Positions 42,801 to 50,482 of a stretch of 64,000 bases of DNA are shown here, piece after piece (the stretch's first letter is position 1; each line of letters begins with the position of its first letter). Made by a program: the position numbers and the translations under genes. The stretch is from an uncultured Lentisphaerota bacterium (lineage in GTDB: Bacteria; Verrucomicrobiota; Kiritimatiellia; RFP12; UBA1067), in assembly GCA_946413265.1 (NCBI GenBank), contig CAMKJU010000005.1, positions 23,380 through 87,379 of the forward strand, in the 5' to 3' direction. Under the pieces are notes generated by a model, which saw nothing but the letters and a program-made list of their open reading frames with translations, was not told the origin of the DNA and did not search any database.

Positions 42801-44317
42801 ACGTCTGGGTCGGCGGCGCGAGCGGCAGCCTGAGCGACGGCGCGAACTGGCTGACCGGCACTGTTCCGACGAGCGGCGACTCCTGCGTAATCGGCAACGA
42901 CACGGCGGCGAACCTCACGCTTGGCGACACGTTCGCCCCGTCGTCGATCACATTCTCGACGAATTCCGCGCTCGTCACGATCTCCGGCGAGAGGGCGCTT
43001 TCCGGCCTTTCCTCAATCGTGAACAACTCTCTGCAGCACCATGTGTTTGCATGTCAGGTCGATGCGAGCGCGGCGACGCCGACCCTGCCGCTTGCAGAGG
43101 CGAACTACCTCGTGTTCAGCGGTGGAATCGCGCTCACGGCAATGCCTTCCGTCACAGATATGCGCCTTGCGGGCGTGTGGAACTTGACGGGGAACTGGAA
43201 CGAGCCTCCGACAGGGGCGAGCATCGTGCCCGGCTCGACGGTCAACGTCTCGGGGACGCTGAAAAATGGATACAATCTGGTTATCAGCAAAACGGCGACA
43301 CTTCGCGTCGCGAATGTGTTGGACGGGCAGGGGACTTCCCCTAAGAACCGTTTCCTCTACCAGAACGAGGGAACGTTCATTGTTACGGGCGATATGAAGG
43401 ATGAGATACTGCATAGTTCAGGCGCTTACAGCCTCGCTGGGTTCTTTGCCAAGGGGAGCGCAAGCGCCGTGACGCGGGCGAACGGACTTGTCCACGCCGG
43501 CTCGACCAAGGACGCCCACGTTTTCTATCTCAACAACGGTGACGACTCCGCCACGAATACGATTGTGCTCGGCTCGGGAGGACTTTCCTTCAAGGACAAC
43601 CGCATCAGGAACAACAGCTGCTACCCGTATTTCCAGATCGCCTCGGGCAAGGCCGTGACACTCGCCTCGTCCGACGACTGGTCGTTTGGCGCGAATTCGG
43701 TTTCGGGCAAGGACTTGAGCCTTGAACTGAGTGGAACGGTCTTTGTCGATACTTCGGACTATGACGACCGCACCATCCCTCACACTATACATGTGCTCAA
43801 CAGAATCGGCAGCAGCGGAAACATGACGGTGAAGGGCTGCGGAAGATTGGTGTTTGAGCACTATTCCGATTTCTGGGGCGCGCTGACCGTGCAGGACACG
43901 GCAACCGTGGCCGTCAACCCCGGCTGCGGCTTCTCCCGTGGCGGCAAAACGACGGTAAGCAGCGGCGCGACGATAGAGGTGGCGCAGTCCGGATCGCTCT
44001 CGTTCGGCAGGGACCTCACGCTCGCGGACGGCGCGATACTCGGGTTCAACTTCACGGACAAGACTCCGCCGGTTCTCAACATGGCGGACAAGACCTTGAC
44101 GCTGAACGGTCAGAAGAACATCATCGTAAAGATCACGGCGTCGGAAGGCAAGTGCGCAAAGCGCGGCGCGAACGTGCTGACTACGGGTGGCAAGTTCGCG
44201 GGTGCGAACGTCACGCTCGCCGAAGGTGCGCCCAAGTGGGCAAAGGGCATCAGGGTCGATAATAACGAGATCGTCCTCGATGTTATTACGTTAGGCACGT
44301 ATATCTTCGTCAAGTAG
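39854..44317 (+). CDS. Giant secreted beta-strand-repeat protein (autotransporter-associated repeat type)
   Basis: A 1487-aa exported protein with a long signal region (cleavage near PLMAA|NW, residue 37). It begins with ANWTGNGANTYWNTSGNWDT, the usual opening of proteins with autotransporter-associated beta-strand repeats. Repeats such as FTMDGGTLTAYTELSIG, FTLNDGTVTSSGGTYIG, LVLNGGTFTAKSI and VTLDGGTLRAN recur through the length, consistent with a right-handed beta-helix. A second VWNDGASEADWTAAGKW-like opening near residue 515 and a VWVGGASGSLSDGANW near 980 suggest three stacked modules. No barrel domain is visible at the C-terminus, which ends GTYIFVK. Likely surface-exposed or secreted; function unknown. 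Confidence 0.8.
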   Translation: MNTQKPVKLTMATHGWRVVPMAIVAFCMAAALPLMAANWTGNGANTYWNTSGNWDTQPGGSDSLAFRTSGVKNMTATLNASYTYTGNIHMGNGSSAANPYIWEATDPANTLTIKDDTWLGYHENGWLWIKSGTYVFNGTGSKNFHMGEGARGARRNFWLRVGDGSSTVSVQGRNGYVRGGSALIADNATINFTEHLHFSETASMACTNSSVTVARDLNVANSTGANCVFSGTSSTVRQTGSGNVFNVGIAENATGIVEQFGGDWSCYYLRLGSGNGAKGIFTMDGGTLTAYTELSIGMTGTTSGNTFTLNDGTVTSSGGTYIGRSSGTSGTLVLNGGTFTAKSISSSGSGKIVLNGGTLAASAAGTFIPASVPVEVGANGGTIDTAWHNITITPGISDVSGENGTISFVGGGMVTPVGTLDCSAVTLDAGTSLAVADTNKSFIENLSVDFSANGAGDGALVITNTTENGTFSAADLAAITLTGNAGNRYALVLADGNTTIRVVDTLAGEYVWNDGASEADWTAAGKWSKGGVAGDWFNSTHAAFANSGDKVTLSNDVTAVDVTFRADAEVLAGGGTLTVPAVIVSNGVAAAIAAPIAGPLTKDGAGTLTLATSRMTDETVLSEGTLAFSGTASIDWTKFTFGTDPAKPVTLRMEQDATIANRPAQWYIGNDANITSTIVKAGGDWTLNNVYVACAVGANTSFIHESGTMTISGTVDLGKVDTASHTYFEVAGGTVTHNGYIHMGSSSPAAMTVKTGAKYEAPTDNGYGIIVAGQSHGTLNVQGGEVYLLGPINMCYYGNKNPVGTVNVTDDGVITCERIVVNGKNNGGSASVTLDGGTLRANKDSTAFIPNKNNLTVTAGANGGTIDTNGKDVTIDKTISGAGSLTFKGGGKARFTAKPSYTGKTAVEIGTTVYVAEQSYLARGYEVVVPETAPADGVYAIFTISAGTFTSSALDGAVVPAGASLRLSTDSKTILCVYGNPGYVWVGGASGSLSDGANWLTGTVPTSGDSCVIGNDTAANLTLGDTFAPSSITFSTNSALVTISGERALSGLSSIVNNSLQHHVFACQVDASAATPTLPLAEANYLVFSGGIALTAMPSVTDMRLAGVWNLTGNWNEPPTGASIVPGSTVNVSGTLKNGYNLVISKTATLRVANVLDGQGTSPKNRFLYQNEGTFIVTGDMKDEILHSSGAYSLAGFFAKGSASAVTRANGLVHAGSTKDAHVFYLNNGDDSATNTIVLGSGGLSFKDNRIRNNSCYPYFQIASGKAVTLASSDDWSFGANSVSGKDLSLELSGTVFVDTSDYDDRTIPHTIHVLNRIGSSGNMTVKGCGRLVFEHYSDFWGALTVQDTATVAVNPGCGFSRGGKTTVSSGATIEVAQSGSLSFGRDLTLADGAILGFNFTDKTPPVLNMADKTLTLNGQKNIIVKITASEGKCAKRGANVLTTGGKFAGANVTLAEGAPKWAKGIRVDNNEIVLDVITLGTYIFVK

Positions 44318-44323
44318 GCAACG

Positions 44324-44412
44324 TGCGGGCCGCCCGGTGTCCCAGTCGCCGCCAAGATGGCGGCGTTCCCAGTCAGTGCCCGCCTAACTGGGAAAGCCGC
44401 CTTCTAGGCGGC
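44324..44412. repeat. REP-like palindromic cluster after the giant secreted gene
   Basis: It starts with the 16-mer TGCGGGCCGCCCGGTG (44324-44339), found again at 53940-53955. Three hairpins follow: 44347-44365 (7-bp stem), TTCCCAGT with ACTGGGAA (44366-44394), and 44396-44412 (6-bp stem). It could also help end transcription, though there is no T-run. Confidence 0.65.
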
Positions 44413-44462
44413 GTATGGTTGGTTGTGGCCGTTTCCAATTTATCCCGCACGAGGGCGCGGAT

Positions 44463-44473
44463 TTTGGTATAAT
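44463..44473 (+). promoter_or_regulatory. Leaderless promoter of the deleted AAA/PD-(D/E)XK gene
   Basis: TATAAT (44468-44473) preceded by TGG; ATG 44482 starts 8 nt downstream. The arrangement is the same as for the two full-length family members. Confidence 0.6.
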
Positions 44474-44481
44474 ACGTGCCG

Positions 44482-44847
44482 ATGGAAAACGTAGAGCGCA
44501 GAATCAAGGTGCCCACTACGGGCGTGTTCGACTTTCCGAGTTTGATTCTCGGAGGGAAGGGAAAGTACGTTGATAAGACGGATCTGCTGTACCAAGGCGG
44601 GTATCTCACGATCAAGGAGACCAGACCCGGCGATCCTGAGACGGGAACGGAAGAGTGCTTCGTCCTTGCGCCACCGAATCTCGAGGTGCGAGAGGTGCTG
44701 AAGCGCGGTTATCTCGCGCAAGTGATGGGGTTGAAGGAGAGCTACGCGGACAAGTGGATCGGCGGCGAACGCCCCGTGACGCTCGCCGGCATCAACTTCA
44801 ACCCGAAGAAGCGCAACATCGACATGCCGATCATTGAGAAAGTGTAA
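44482..44847 (+). pseudogene. Internally deleted AAA/PD-(D/E)XK family gene
   Basis: A 121-residue frame that retains only three family segments. The N-terminus FDFPSLILGGKGKYVDKTDLLY matches the VDKT start of full members. It jumps directly to QGGYLTIKETRPGDP and LAPPNLEVREVL, which in full members lie some 300 residues later (LFQTGYLTIKG, LGFPNMEVEN). After LAQVMGLK it jumps to SYADKWIGGERPVTLAGINF, the extreme C-terminus. Walker A, Walker B and the D/E-K nuclease residues are all gone, yet the frame, start and promoter remain intact. It is either a decaying remnant or a selected mini-protein. Confidence 0.75.
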
Positions 44848-44870
44848 AGTGTAAAATGGAAAGTGTAAAC
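44839..44870 (+). repeat. AAGTGTAAA short tandem repeats
   Basis: Three spaced copies of AAGTGTAAA overlap the stop of the deleted gene and the leader of the next one. The stretch is AT-rich and noncoding apart from the stop codon. Confidence 0.5.
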
Positions 44871-44901
44871 CTTTGACTTATAACTAAAAAGGAAAGATGA
44901 A

Positions 44902-46122
44902 ATGAACGCTAACAAACTGAAGACACTCGCGGCGGCAATCTGCGCCGCTGTGGCGCTTCTGCCGTCGCAAAAGGCGAATGCGGCAAGCGTCGCCATCGAC
45001 AGCGTGCAACAGCGCTGGCCGTGGAACAACAAGGTCGATATCACCTACACCGTCACCGGCGACGATCTCGCCAGCAAGGTGGGCAAGGTGCGGATCATCG
45101 CCGTGGTGAACGGTCTGACGTACATTGCGTACGACGATCCCATCGGCGCGGCGAAGGTGGGCACGTTCACGGTGACGTGGAACGATCCGCCCCCCGGCGT
45201 CAAGAGCGAAGACTGCAAGATGTTCGCGACGATCCAGACGTCAGGGCCTGTCAGGTCGGGGGACGACTACATGATCATCGACCTCGCCACGGGCGCAGTC
45301 ACCTACGAGGGACTGTTCACCAGCGAAGACGTCCTTGAAGGCGTCAGCGGACAGGAACTTTCGAATGCCCGCTACAACCAGAACAAGTACAAGGACACCC
45401 ACCTCGCGCTCCGCAAAGTTCCAAAAGGCACGTACAAGACGGGCGACGGCGGCACGACGACTTGGACGACGACAAAGGACTACTACATCGCCGTGTTCCC
45501 TGTTACCCACCGCCAGTATTTGCGTTTCGTCAACATGGATCCTGATGAGCATAATATCCCGCTGAACAGTTCCAATTTGCGTTCGCGCCCTCTGAACTAC
45601 ATTATTGACGTGCGCGGAACGGCGGATCCTTCCGCCGCGCCGCAGATGATGCCCGGGAAATTCCCGATCATCGCATGGCTGAACGAAAAGACGGGAATGG
45701 CGTTCGACATCCCCACCCGGTATATGCACGAGATTGCGACGCGCGCGGGGACGACGACGAAATATTACTGGGGAGCGGACAGTGCATCGCAGGCCGATTG
45801 CAGCCGATACGCAGTATGCGAGTATTCAAGGCATAACGCCAACAATATGCTGCCGGTCGGCTCCAGACTTCCGAACAACTGGGGGCTTTACGACATGGTC
45901 GGCAACGATTGGCAGCTGTGCATCGACGCCAAAGACGGAACCTATCCGGAGGGGAACGACGACATCTTTGTCCCGGCGACGCTCGCCTCCGGCACTCCCG
46001 CCGGTTATGTCGTCAGAGGCAACGACACTGCGGGCAAAACCGATGTCGGTTCGGCAAGGGAGAGTATCTACGGTTCTGGTGCCGTCCGCGTGGCGTACAT
46101 TGTTCCAAATGCAGAAGAGTGA
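44902..46122 (+). CDS. Secreted FGE/SUMF1-like protein, copy 1
   Basis: A 406-aa exported protein (signal peptide to about residue 27, KANA|AS). Residues 28-145 form an Ig-like module (VQQRWPWNNKVDITYTVTGDD, GTFTVTWNDPPPGV). Residues about 170-400 resemble the formylglycine-generating-enzyme (SUMF1) fold: VPKGTYKTGDGG, YIAVFPVTHRQYLRFVN, FDIPTRYMHEIATRAG, VGSRLPNNWGLYDMVGNDWQL, and a final VRVAYIV. The closing RGGSW and the catalytic Cys pair of true FGE are not evident, so it is probably a non-catalytic binding domain. Its near-identical neighbour (46152-47357) is a tandem duplicate. Confidence 0.75.
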   Translation: MNANKLKTLAAAICAAVALLPSQKANAASVAIDSVQQRWPWNNKVDITYTVTGDDLASKVGKVRIIAVVNGLTYIAYDDPIGAAKVGTFTVTWNDPPPGVKSEDCKMFATIQTSGPVRSGDDYMIIDLATGAVTYEGLFTSEDVLEGVSGQELSNARYNQNKYKDTHLALRKVPKGTYKTGDGGTTTWTTTKDYYIAVFPVTHRQYLRFVNMDPDEHNIPLNSSNLRSRPLNYIIDVRGTADPSAAPQMMPGKFPIIAWLNEKTGMAFDIPTRYMHEIATRAGTTTKYYWGADSASQADCSRYAVCEYSRHNANNMLPVGSRLPNNWGLYDMVGNDWQLCIDAKDGTYPEGNDDIFVPATLASGTPAGYVVRGNDTAGKTDVGSARESIYGSGAVRVAYIVPNAEE

Positions 46123-46151
46123 GGTGCGAAATGAAGAAAGGAAGAGAAACG

Positions 46152-47357
46152 ATGAACTCGACATGCCTTGGTTTTGCGGCCGCATTGGCATTGTTTACAT
46201 CGGCTGCGGACGCGGCAACGACAATCACTATCGACAACGTCCGCCAGCGCTGGCCATGGAACAACAATGTCGATATCTCCTACACCATCGCCGGTGACGA
46301 TCCGACGGTGGACAACGTCTGTCGCGTTGTCATCACGACGATTGTCGATGGTACCACCTACACCGCCTACGACGGCGCACCAAACGTGAACGTACTGCCT
46401 GGCACCTATACGGTTACGTGGTCGGGCGCGCCAGCCGGAGTGAAGCAGTCGGACTGCAAGATGACGGCAAGGCTCTATACAATCGAGGTGCCTGCCGGCG
46501 ATGACTACATGATAGTGGATCTTGTGGGCAATGCAGTGACCTACGAGGGTCTGTTTGCCGCGAACGACACGTTCGGCGGCGTGAGCGGACAGGGGCTTTC
46601 CAACGCCCGCTACAACCAGAACCGGTACAAGGACACCCACCTCGCGCTCCGCAAAGTCCCAAAGGGCACGTACAAGACGGGCGACGGCGGCACGACGACT
46701 TGGACGACGGCAAAGGACTACTACATTGCCGTGTTCCCTGTTACCAACCGCCAGTATTGGCGTTTCGTCAACATGGATCCTGATGAGCATAACACCCCGC
46801 TGAACAGCGCTGGATTGCGTTCGCGCCAGTTGCCTTACGTCAACGACGTGCGCGGAACGGCGGATCCGTCCGCCGCACCGCAGAAGATATCCGGACAGTA
46901 CCCGATCATCGCATGGCTGAACGAAAAGACGGGAATGGCGTTCGACATCCCCACCCGGTATATGCACGAGATTGCGACGCGCGCGGGGACGACGACGAAG
47001 TATTACTGGGGAACTGATGGTAATTTGAACACATGCAAAAGGTACGCAGTATGCGAGTATTCAAGGTATAACAACAACTATGTACAGCCAGTTGGTTCTA
47101 GGCTTCCGAACAACTGGGGACTGTACGACATGGTCGGCAATCATTGGCAACTGTGCATCGATGCCAAAGACGGGATCTATCCGGATGGTAACGATGACAT
47201 CTTTGTTCCGGCGGTGCCCGCCTCCGGTACTCCCGCCGGCTATGTTGTCAGGGGCAACGACGTTGCGGGCCGAACCGATGTCGGTTCGGCAAAGGAGAGT
47301 GCCACCAGTACGGCTGCCGTCCGCGTGGCGTATATCGTTCCCAACACAGAAGAGTGA
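46152..47357 (+). CDS. Secreted FGE/SUMF1-like protein, copy 2
   Basis: A 401-aa paralogue of the preceding gene. The signal peptide is MNSTCLGFAAALALFTSAADA; the same Ig-like module follows (VRQRWPWNNNVDISYTIAGDD), then the FGE-like domain with long stretches identical to copy 1 (KDTHLALRKVPKGTYKTGDG, MAFDIPTRYMHEIATRAGTT). The N-terminal module has diverged more than the C-terminal domain. ATG 46152 is preferred because AAAGGAAG lies about 8 nt upstream; ATG 46131 is an in-frame alternative. The 3' junction repeats the sequence found after copy 1, showing that the duplicated unit includes the intergenic spacer. Confidence 0.75.
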   Translation: MNSTCLGFAAALALFTSAADAATTITIDNVRQRWPWNNNVDISYTIAGDDPTVDNVCRVVITTIVDGTTYTAYDGAPNVNVLPGTYTVTWSGAPAGVKQSDCKMTARLYTIEVPAGDDYMIVDLVGNAVTYEGLFAANDTFGGVSGQGLSNARYNQNRYKDTHLALRKVPKGTYKTGDGGTTTWTTAKDYYIAVFPVTNRQYWRFVNMDPDEHNTPLNSAGLRSRQLPYVNDVRGTADPSAAPQKISGQYPIIAWLNEKTGMAFDIPTRYMHEIATRAGTTTKYYWGTDGNLNTCKRYAVCEYSRYNNNYVQPVGSRLPNNWGLYDMVGNHWQLCIDAKDGIYPDGNDDIFVPAVPASGTPAGYVVRGNDVAGRTDVGSAKESATSTAAVRVAYIVPNTEE

Positions 47358-47365
47358 GGTGTGAA

Positions 47366-48250
47366 ATGAAGAATGCATACTTTTTTGTCCTTGCAGCGGT
47401 TGCGGTGACTCTTCCTTCATTGGCGCGCGAGGCCGTACTTGCGGCGGAATCCGATACATACGAGTACCGCATCGACACGACGCCTTCGCCGCGCGCGGTC
47501 AAGACGCAGGAGGACCTTGACGGCCTCATGGAGGTGACGTACTTCAAGGGTGAGACGGTGACTGCGACCGCGCCAGGCGGAGCGGCGTCGGCTCTCGTCT
47601 CTTCCGCCTCTGCCGACGGATCTGTCGTGCCGGGCTTCAACGTGGGCGGCGTGTGGACGCTTGCGAACTCCGCGCAGGGTTCGGCGACGTTCACGGTTCG
47701 CCACTCGATCTTCGGCACGCTCGGCGAAGGGACGTCCGCTTCGCCCGCAAAGATCGTCGACGCGCTTGAGCTGTTCGACCTCTACCTTGCGGGAACGGCG
47801 GGGAACGGCTACGTCTATGAGCTCGTCGGCATTGAAGGGCTGTCGCCCCTGCTGCCGCCCGACTACGGCAAGGAATCCGCCGGTGGTAACCTGTTGCGCC
47901 TCGTCGAGGGCGGCGACACGGCGGAGGACACGTTCGTGACTCCCCAGACCGTGTGGTTCCTCGACTCGATGCAGGGAGGCCCCGACCGCACGATCATGCA
48001 GCGGCGCGGGTATTTCGCGGCGTATTCCGGCGACAACTGGGCGCGCAGCGCGACGGCGGCATCCACGCTTTCGGTGACGCCGCCGCGTGGTACGGCCTCG
48101 ACGCAGAACCTCACGGGTACGGGTGCCGTGCCGTTCGTGCCCATGAACGGCAAGGGCGACTACACGGTCGTGCTGACGGCAGGCAGCACGACGTGGACAT
48201 CCATCATCACCTACATGCCGAGAGCCGGCCTCGTGATCTTCGTTAAGTGA
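47366..48250 (+). CDS. Secreted protein with IFVK-type C-terminal tail
   Basis: A 294-aa exported protein (signal peptide to about residue 26, LAREAVLAAES). The mature part is beta-rich with no recognisable family: YRIDTTPSPRAVKTQEDLDG, VWTLANSAQGSATFTVRHS, YTVVLTAGSTTWTS. It ends MPRAGLVIFVK. ATG 47366 follows GAGGTG, directly after copy 2 of the FGE-like protein (8-nt gap). The three genes form an operon and their products may assemble together at the surface. The same C-terminal tail is seen in the two giant secreted proteins. Confidence 0.65.
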   Translation: MKNAYFFVLAAVAVTLPSLAREAVLAAESDTYEYRIDTTPSPRAVKTQEDLDGLMEVTYFKGETVTATAPGGAASALVSSASADGSVVPGFNVGGVWTLANSAQGSATFTVRHSIFGTLGEGTSASPAKIVDALELFDLYLAGTAGNGYVYELVGIEGLSPLLPPDYGKESAGGNLLRLVEGGDTAEDTFVTPQTVWFLDSMQGGPDRTIMQRRGYFAAYSGDNWARSATAASTLSVTPPRGTASTQNLTGTGAVPFVPMNGKGDYTVVLTAGSTTWTSIITYMPRAGLVIFVK

Positions 48251-48266
48251 TTGAGAGATCAAAAAG

Positions 48267-49820
48267 ATGAATAAGATATTCAAAGCCGCGGCGGTTGTCG
48301 TTGGGATTGTTGTGAGCGGGATTTCCGTGGCGGCGGAGGCGCCGACGCCGGGCGGGACGTGGAAGATCGTCTATTCGTCCGCCGAAGGTCCGCAGGGACG
48401 CGCCCTTGAGGTGCTGACCGAGCGCATCGGGTTCCATCTGCTCCGCGAACGGCATCTGGCGATTCCGCTCGTGCTGCCGATCGAGCAGGACGGCGGCGAG
48501 CCGGTGAAGGGCAAGCGCGACATGATCGTGGTCGGGCGCGTGCAGGAGAACGCCACGCTCCGCAAGTATCTCGGCAAGGACGCCGAGAAGCTCGTGCCGA
48601 AGGACGGCTACCTCATCCGCACGCTGCACGACGGCGAACACGACGTGGTGCTCCTCGCGGGCGACACGCCGGAGGCGGTCCTCTGGGCCGCGTTCGACTT
48701 CCTCGACGTGCAGGTGCCGCTGATGGAGGGCGCGATCGCCCCGCCGCGCGGACGCTACCCCGGCACGTTCTTCCGCGCCAACAAGCGCAACCTCGCGAAG
48801 TTCGACAAGGAGAAGGAGAAGCGCATTCCCGTGCGCAACATCGTCTGTGCGCCGCAGACGCCCGTGCGCAGCGTGTTCTCGTGGGGGCACGAGATGGATG
48901 ACTACCGCGCCACGTTCCGCGAAATGGCACGCGCGCGCTTCAACCGCATCATCATCTGGAACAACCAGCGCGTCATCAACGCGCGCGACGTGGTGGAGGA
49001 GGCGCATTCGTGGGGCATCAAGGTGTTTTGGGGCTTCGCGTGGGGATGGTCGCTCCATTGCGACAAGGCGGACATTCACAACATCAGGAAGTTGTCCGAT
49101 AACATCATCGACGAATGGCACCGCATCTGGAAGCCGATGGGTGGCGACGGCATCTACTTCCAGAGCTTCACCGAGACGGACCGACAGGAGCTCGCCGGAC
49201 GCTCCATCGCGGAGGCCGTCGTCGAGCTCGTCAACATGACCGCGAAGCGCATCCACGCGGAGTCTCCGGAGCTGGACATCGTGTTCGGCCTCCACTCGAA
49301 CTCGATCCGGAAACCCGGTGCGACGGACTTCATCGCGAAGACCGACCCCTCGCTCGAGATCCTGTGGGAGAACTGCGGCGGTTTCCCGTTCTGGGAAGGA
49401 AATGGCCGGACCGGCGGGCCGGACAACGAGTTCTGCGAGAAGATCCTCGCGCTCACGCCGTCCGTCGGCTTTGTCTGGAAGGCGCAGCTGTACCTCGACT
49501 GGAAGAACTGGATCGAGCCGGCCGGGCCGTTCATGCTCGGATGCGCCGGGCGGAGGATGCGGGAGTACCACCAGTCGATCATGCAGCCGATGCAGTGCTC
49601 GTTCGACAACGACTGGTTCCAGAACGGCAAGTTCGCGTGGGAGTCGATACGTCGCCTGCGCGCCGCGAAGCGTCCGCCGAAGGAGTTCAACGCCGTGCCC
49701 TACAACAACCCGCCGTTCGGGCTCGCGCCGTTCTGCGAGGCCGAGCTCTTCTGGAACAGCGACGACCCGTGGGAGAAGATCCTGATGCGCGCCCGCATGA
49801 GGGCGCTGCCCGAGCGCTAG
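48267..49820 (+). CDS. Exported glycoside-hydrolase-like protein with a GH20/GH67-type N-domain
   Basis: A 517-aa exported protein (signal peptide to about residue 23, ISVAA|EA). Residues about 30-150 look like the alpha/beta N-domain shared by GH20, GH67 and GH84 enzymes (MIVVGRVQEN, then HDVVLLAGDTPEAVLWAAFDFLD). The rest forms a TIM-barrel-like region (FSWGHEMDDYRATFREMARARFNRIIIWNN, WGIKVFWGFAWGW, GDGIYFQSFTETD, LDIVFGLHSNSI, LEILWENCGGFPFW). Acidic candidates lie in FTETD and LWENCG. Substrate unknown. It starts an apparent operon with an acetyltransferase and a GH38-like gene, pointing to degradation of acetylated glycans. Confidence 0.7.
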   Translation: MNKIFKAAAVVVGIVVSGISVAAEAPTPGGTWKIVYSSAEGPQGRALEVLTERIGFHLLRERHLAIPLVLPIEQDGGEPVKGKRDMIVVGRVQENATLRKYLGKDAEKLVPKDGYLIRTLHDGEHDVVLLAGDTPEAVLWAAFDFLDVQVPLMEGAIAPPRGRYPGTFFRANKRNLAKFDKEKEKRIPVRNIVCAPQTPVRSVFSWGHEMDDYRATFREMARARFNRIIIWNNQRVINARDVVEEAHSWGIKVFWGFAWGWSLHCDKADIHNIRKLSDNIIDEWHRIWKPMGGDGIYFQSFTETDRQELAGRSIAEAVVELVNMTAKRIHAESPELDIVFGLHSNSIRKPGATDFIAKTDPSLEILWENCGGFPFWEGNGRTGGPDNEFCEKILALTPSVGFVWKAQLYLDWKNWIEPAGPFMLGCAGRRMREYHQSIMQPMQCSFDNDWFQNGKFAWESIRRLRAAKRPPKEFNAVPYNNPPFGLAPFCEAELFWNSDDPWEKILMRARMRALPER

Positions 49821-49858
49821 TCCACCGACGCACACGTCAATGAAGGAGACAACGAATC

Positions 49859-50446
49859 ATGACAGAATGGGACAAAATGCAGGTGCACCAAATCTACAAC
49901 GATTTCGATGCGGATTTGTTCAACCGGAGGGTTGCGGCGAAGAAGCTGTTCCGGGAATTCAACTGCACGGAAGATGAAGAAACCGAACGGCGGCAGGAGA
50001 TCATGCGGAAGCTCTTCAAGAAGGTCGGAGAGCGCGTATGGATGGAGCCGGACTTCACGTGCGAGTTCGGCAAGAACATCACCATCGGGAGCGACGTGTA
50101 CATCAATTTCGGCTGCACGCTCCTGGATTGCGGGCAGATCACGATTGGCGACCACACGCTGCTGGGGCCGCGTGTCAGCATGTATTCGGCCAACCATTCG
50201 CTGGATGCAGCGGAGCGGATTGCAGGGGCCTTGATTCCGGAACCCATCACCATCGGCAATCGTGTGTGGATCGGCGGCGGCAGCACCATTCTCAGCGGGG
50301 TCACCATTGGCGACGATGCGGTCATCGGTGCCGGAAGCGTCGTGACCCGCGACATCCCGCCGGGGGTTGTTGCTGCGGGCAGTCCATGCCGCGTGTTGAG
50401 AAAAATCACGAGAGAGGACAAAGTCGGTTTCCCAGTCCGGGAATAG
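49859..50446 (+). CDS. Sugar O-acetyltransferase (maltose/galactoside family)
   Basis: A 195-aa cytosolic enzyme of the left-handed beta-helix acetyltransferase family, like LacA or Maa. It has an N-terminal helical motif (MQVHQIYNDFDADLFNRRVAAKKLF), then hexapeptide turns (ITIGSDVYINFGCTLLDCGQITIGDHTLLG), the catalytic His in SANHSLD near residue 115, and the C-terminal VTIGDDAVIGAGSVVTRDIPPG and AGSPCRV. AAGGAGA precedes ATG 49859. It would acetylate a sugar with acetyl-CoA. The gene lies 38 nt after the GH gene and 36 nt before the GH38-like gene. Confidence 0.9.
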   Translation: MTEWDKMQVHQIYNDFDADLFNRRVAAKKLFREFNCTEDEETERRQEIMRKLFKKVGERVWMEPDFTCEFGKNITIGSDVYINFGCTLLDCGQITIGDHTLLGPRVSMYSANHSLDAAERIAGALIPEPITIGNRVWIGGGSTILSGVTIGDDAVIGAGSVVTRDIPPGVVAAGSPCRVLRKITREDKVGFPVRE

Positions 50447-50482
50447 AGCCCCGAAGAGCAGGCGAAAACGGGGAAGAAATAC

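Noticed and set aside
44902..47357. Active formylglycine-generating enzymes for sulfatases
   Set aside because: The closing RGGSW signature and catalytic Cys pair are not visible and no sulfatase gene is in the window; kept as FGE-like fold only.
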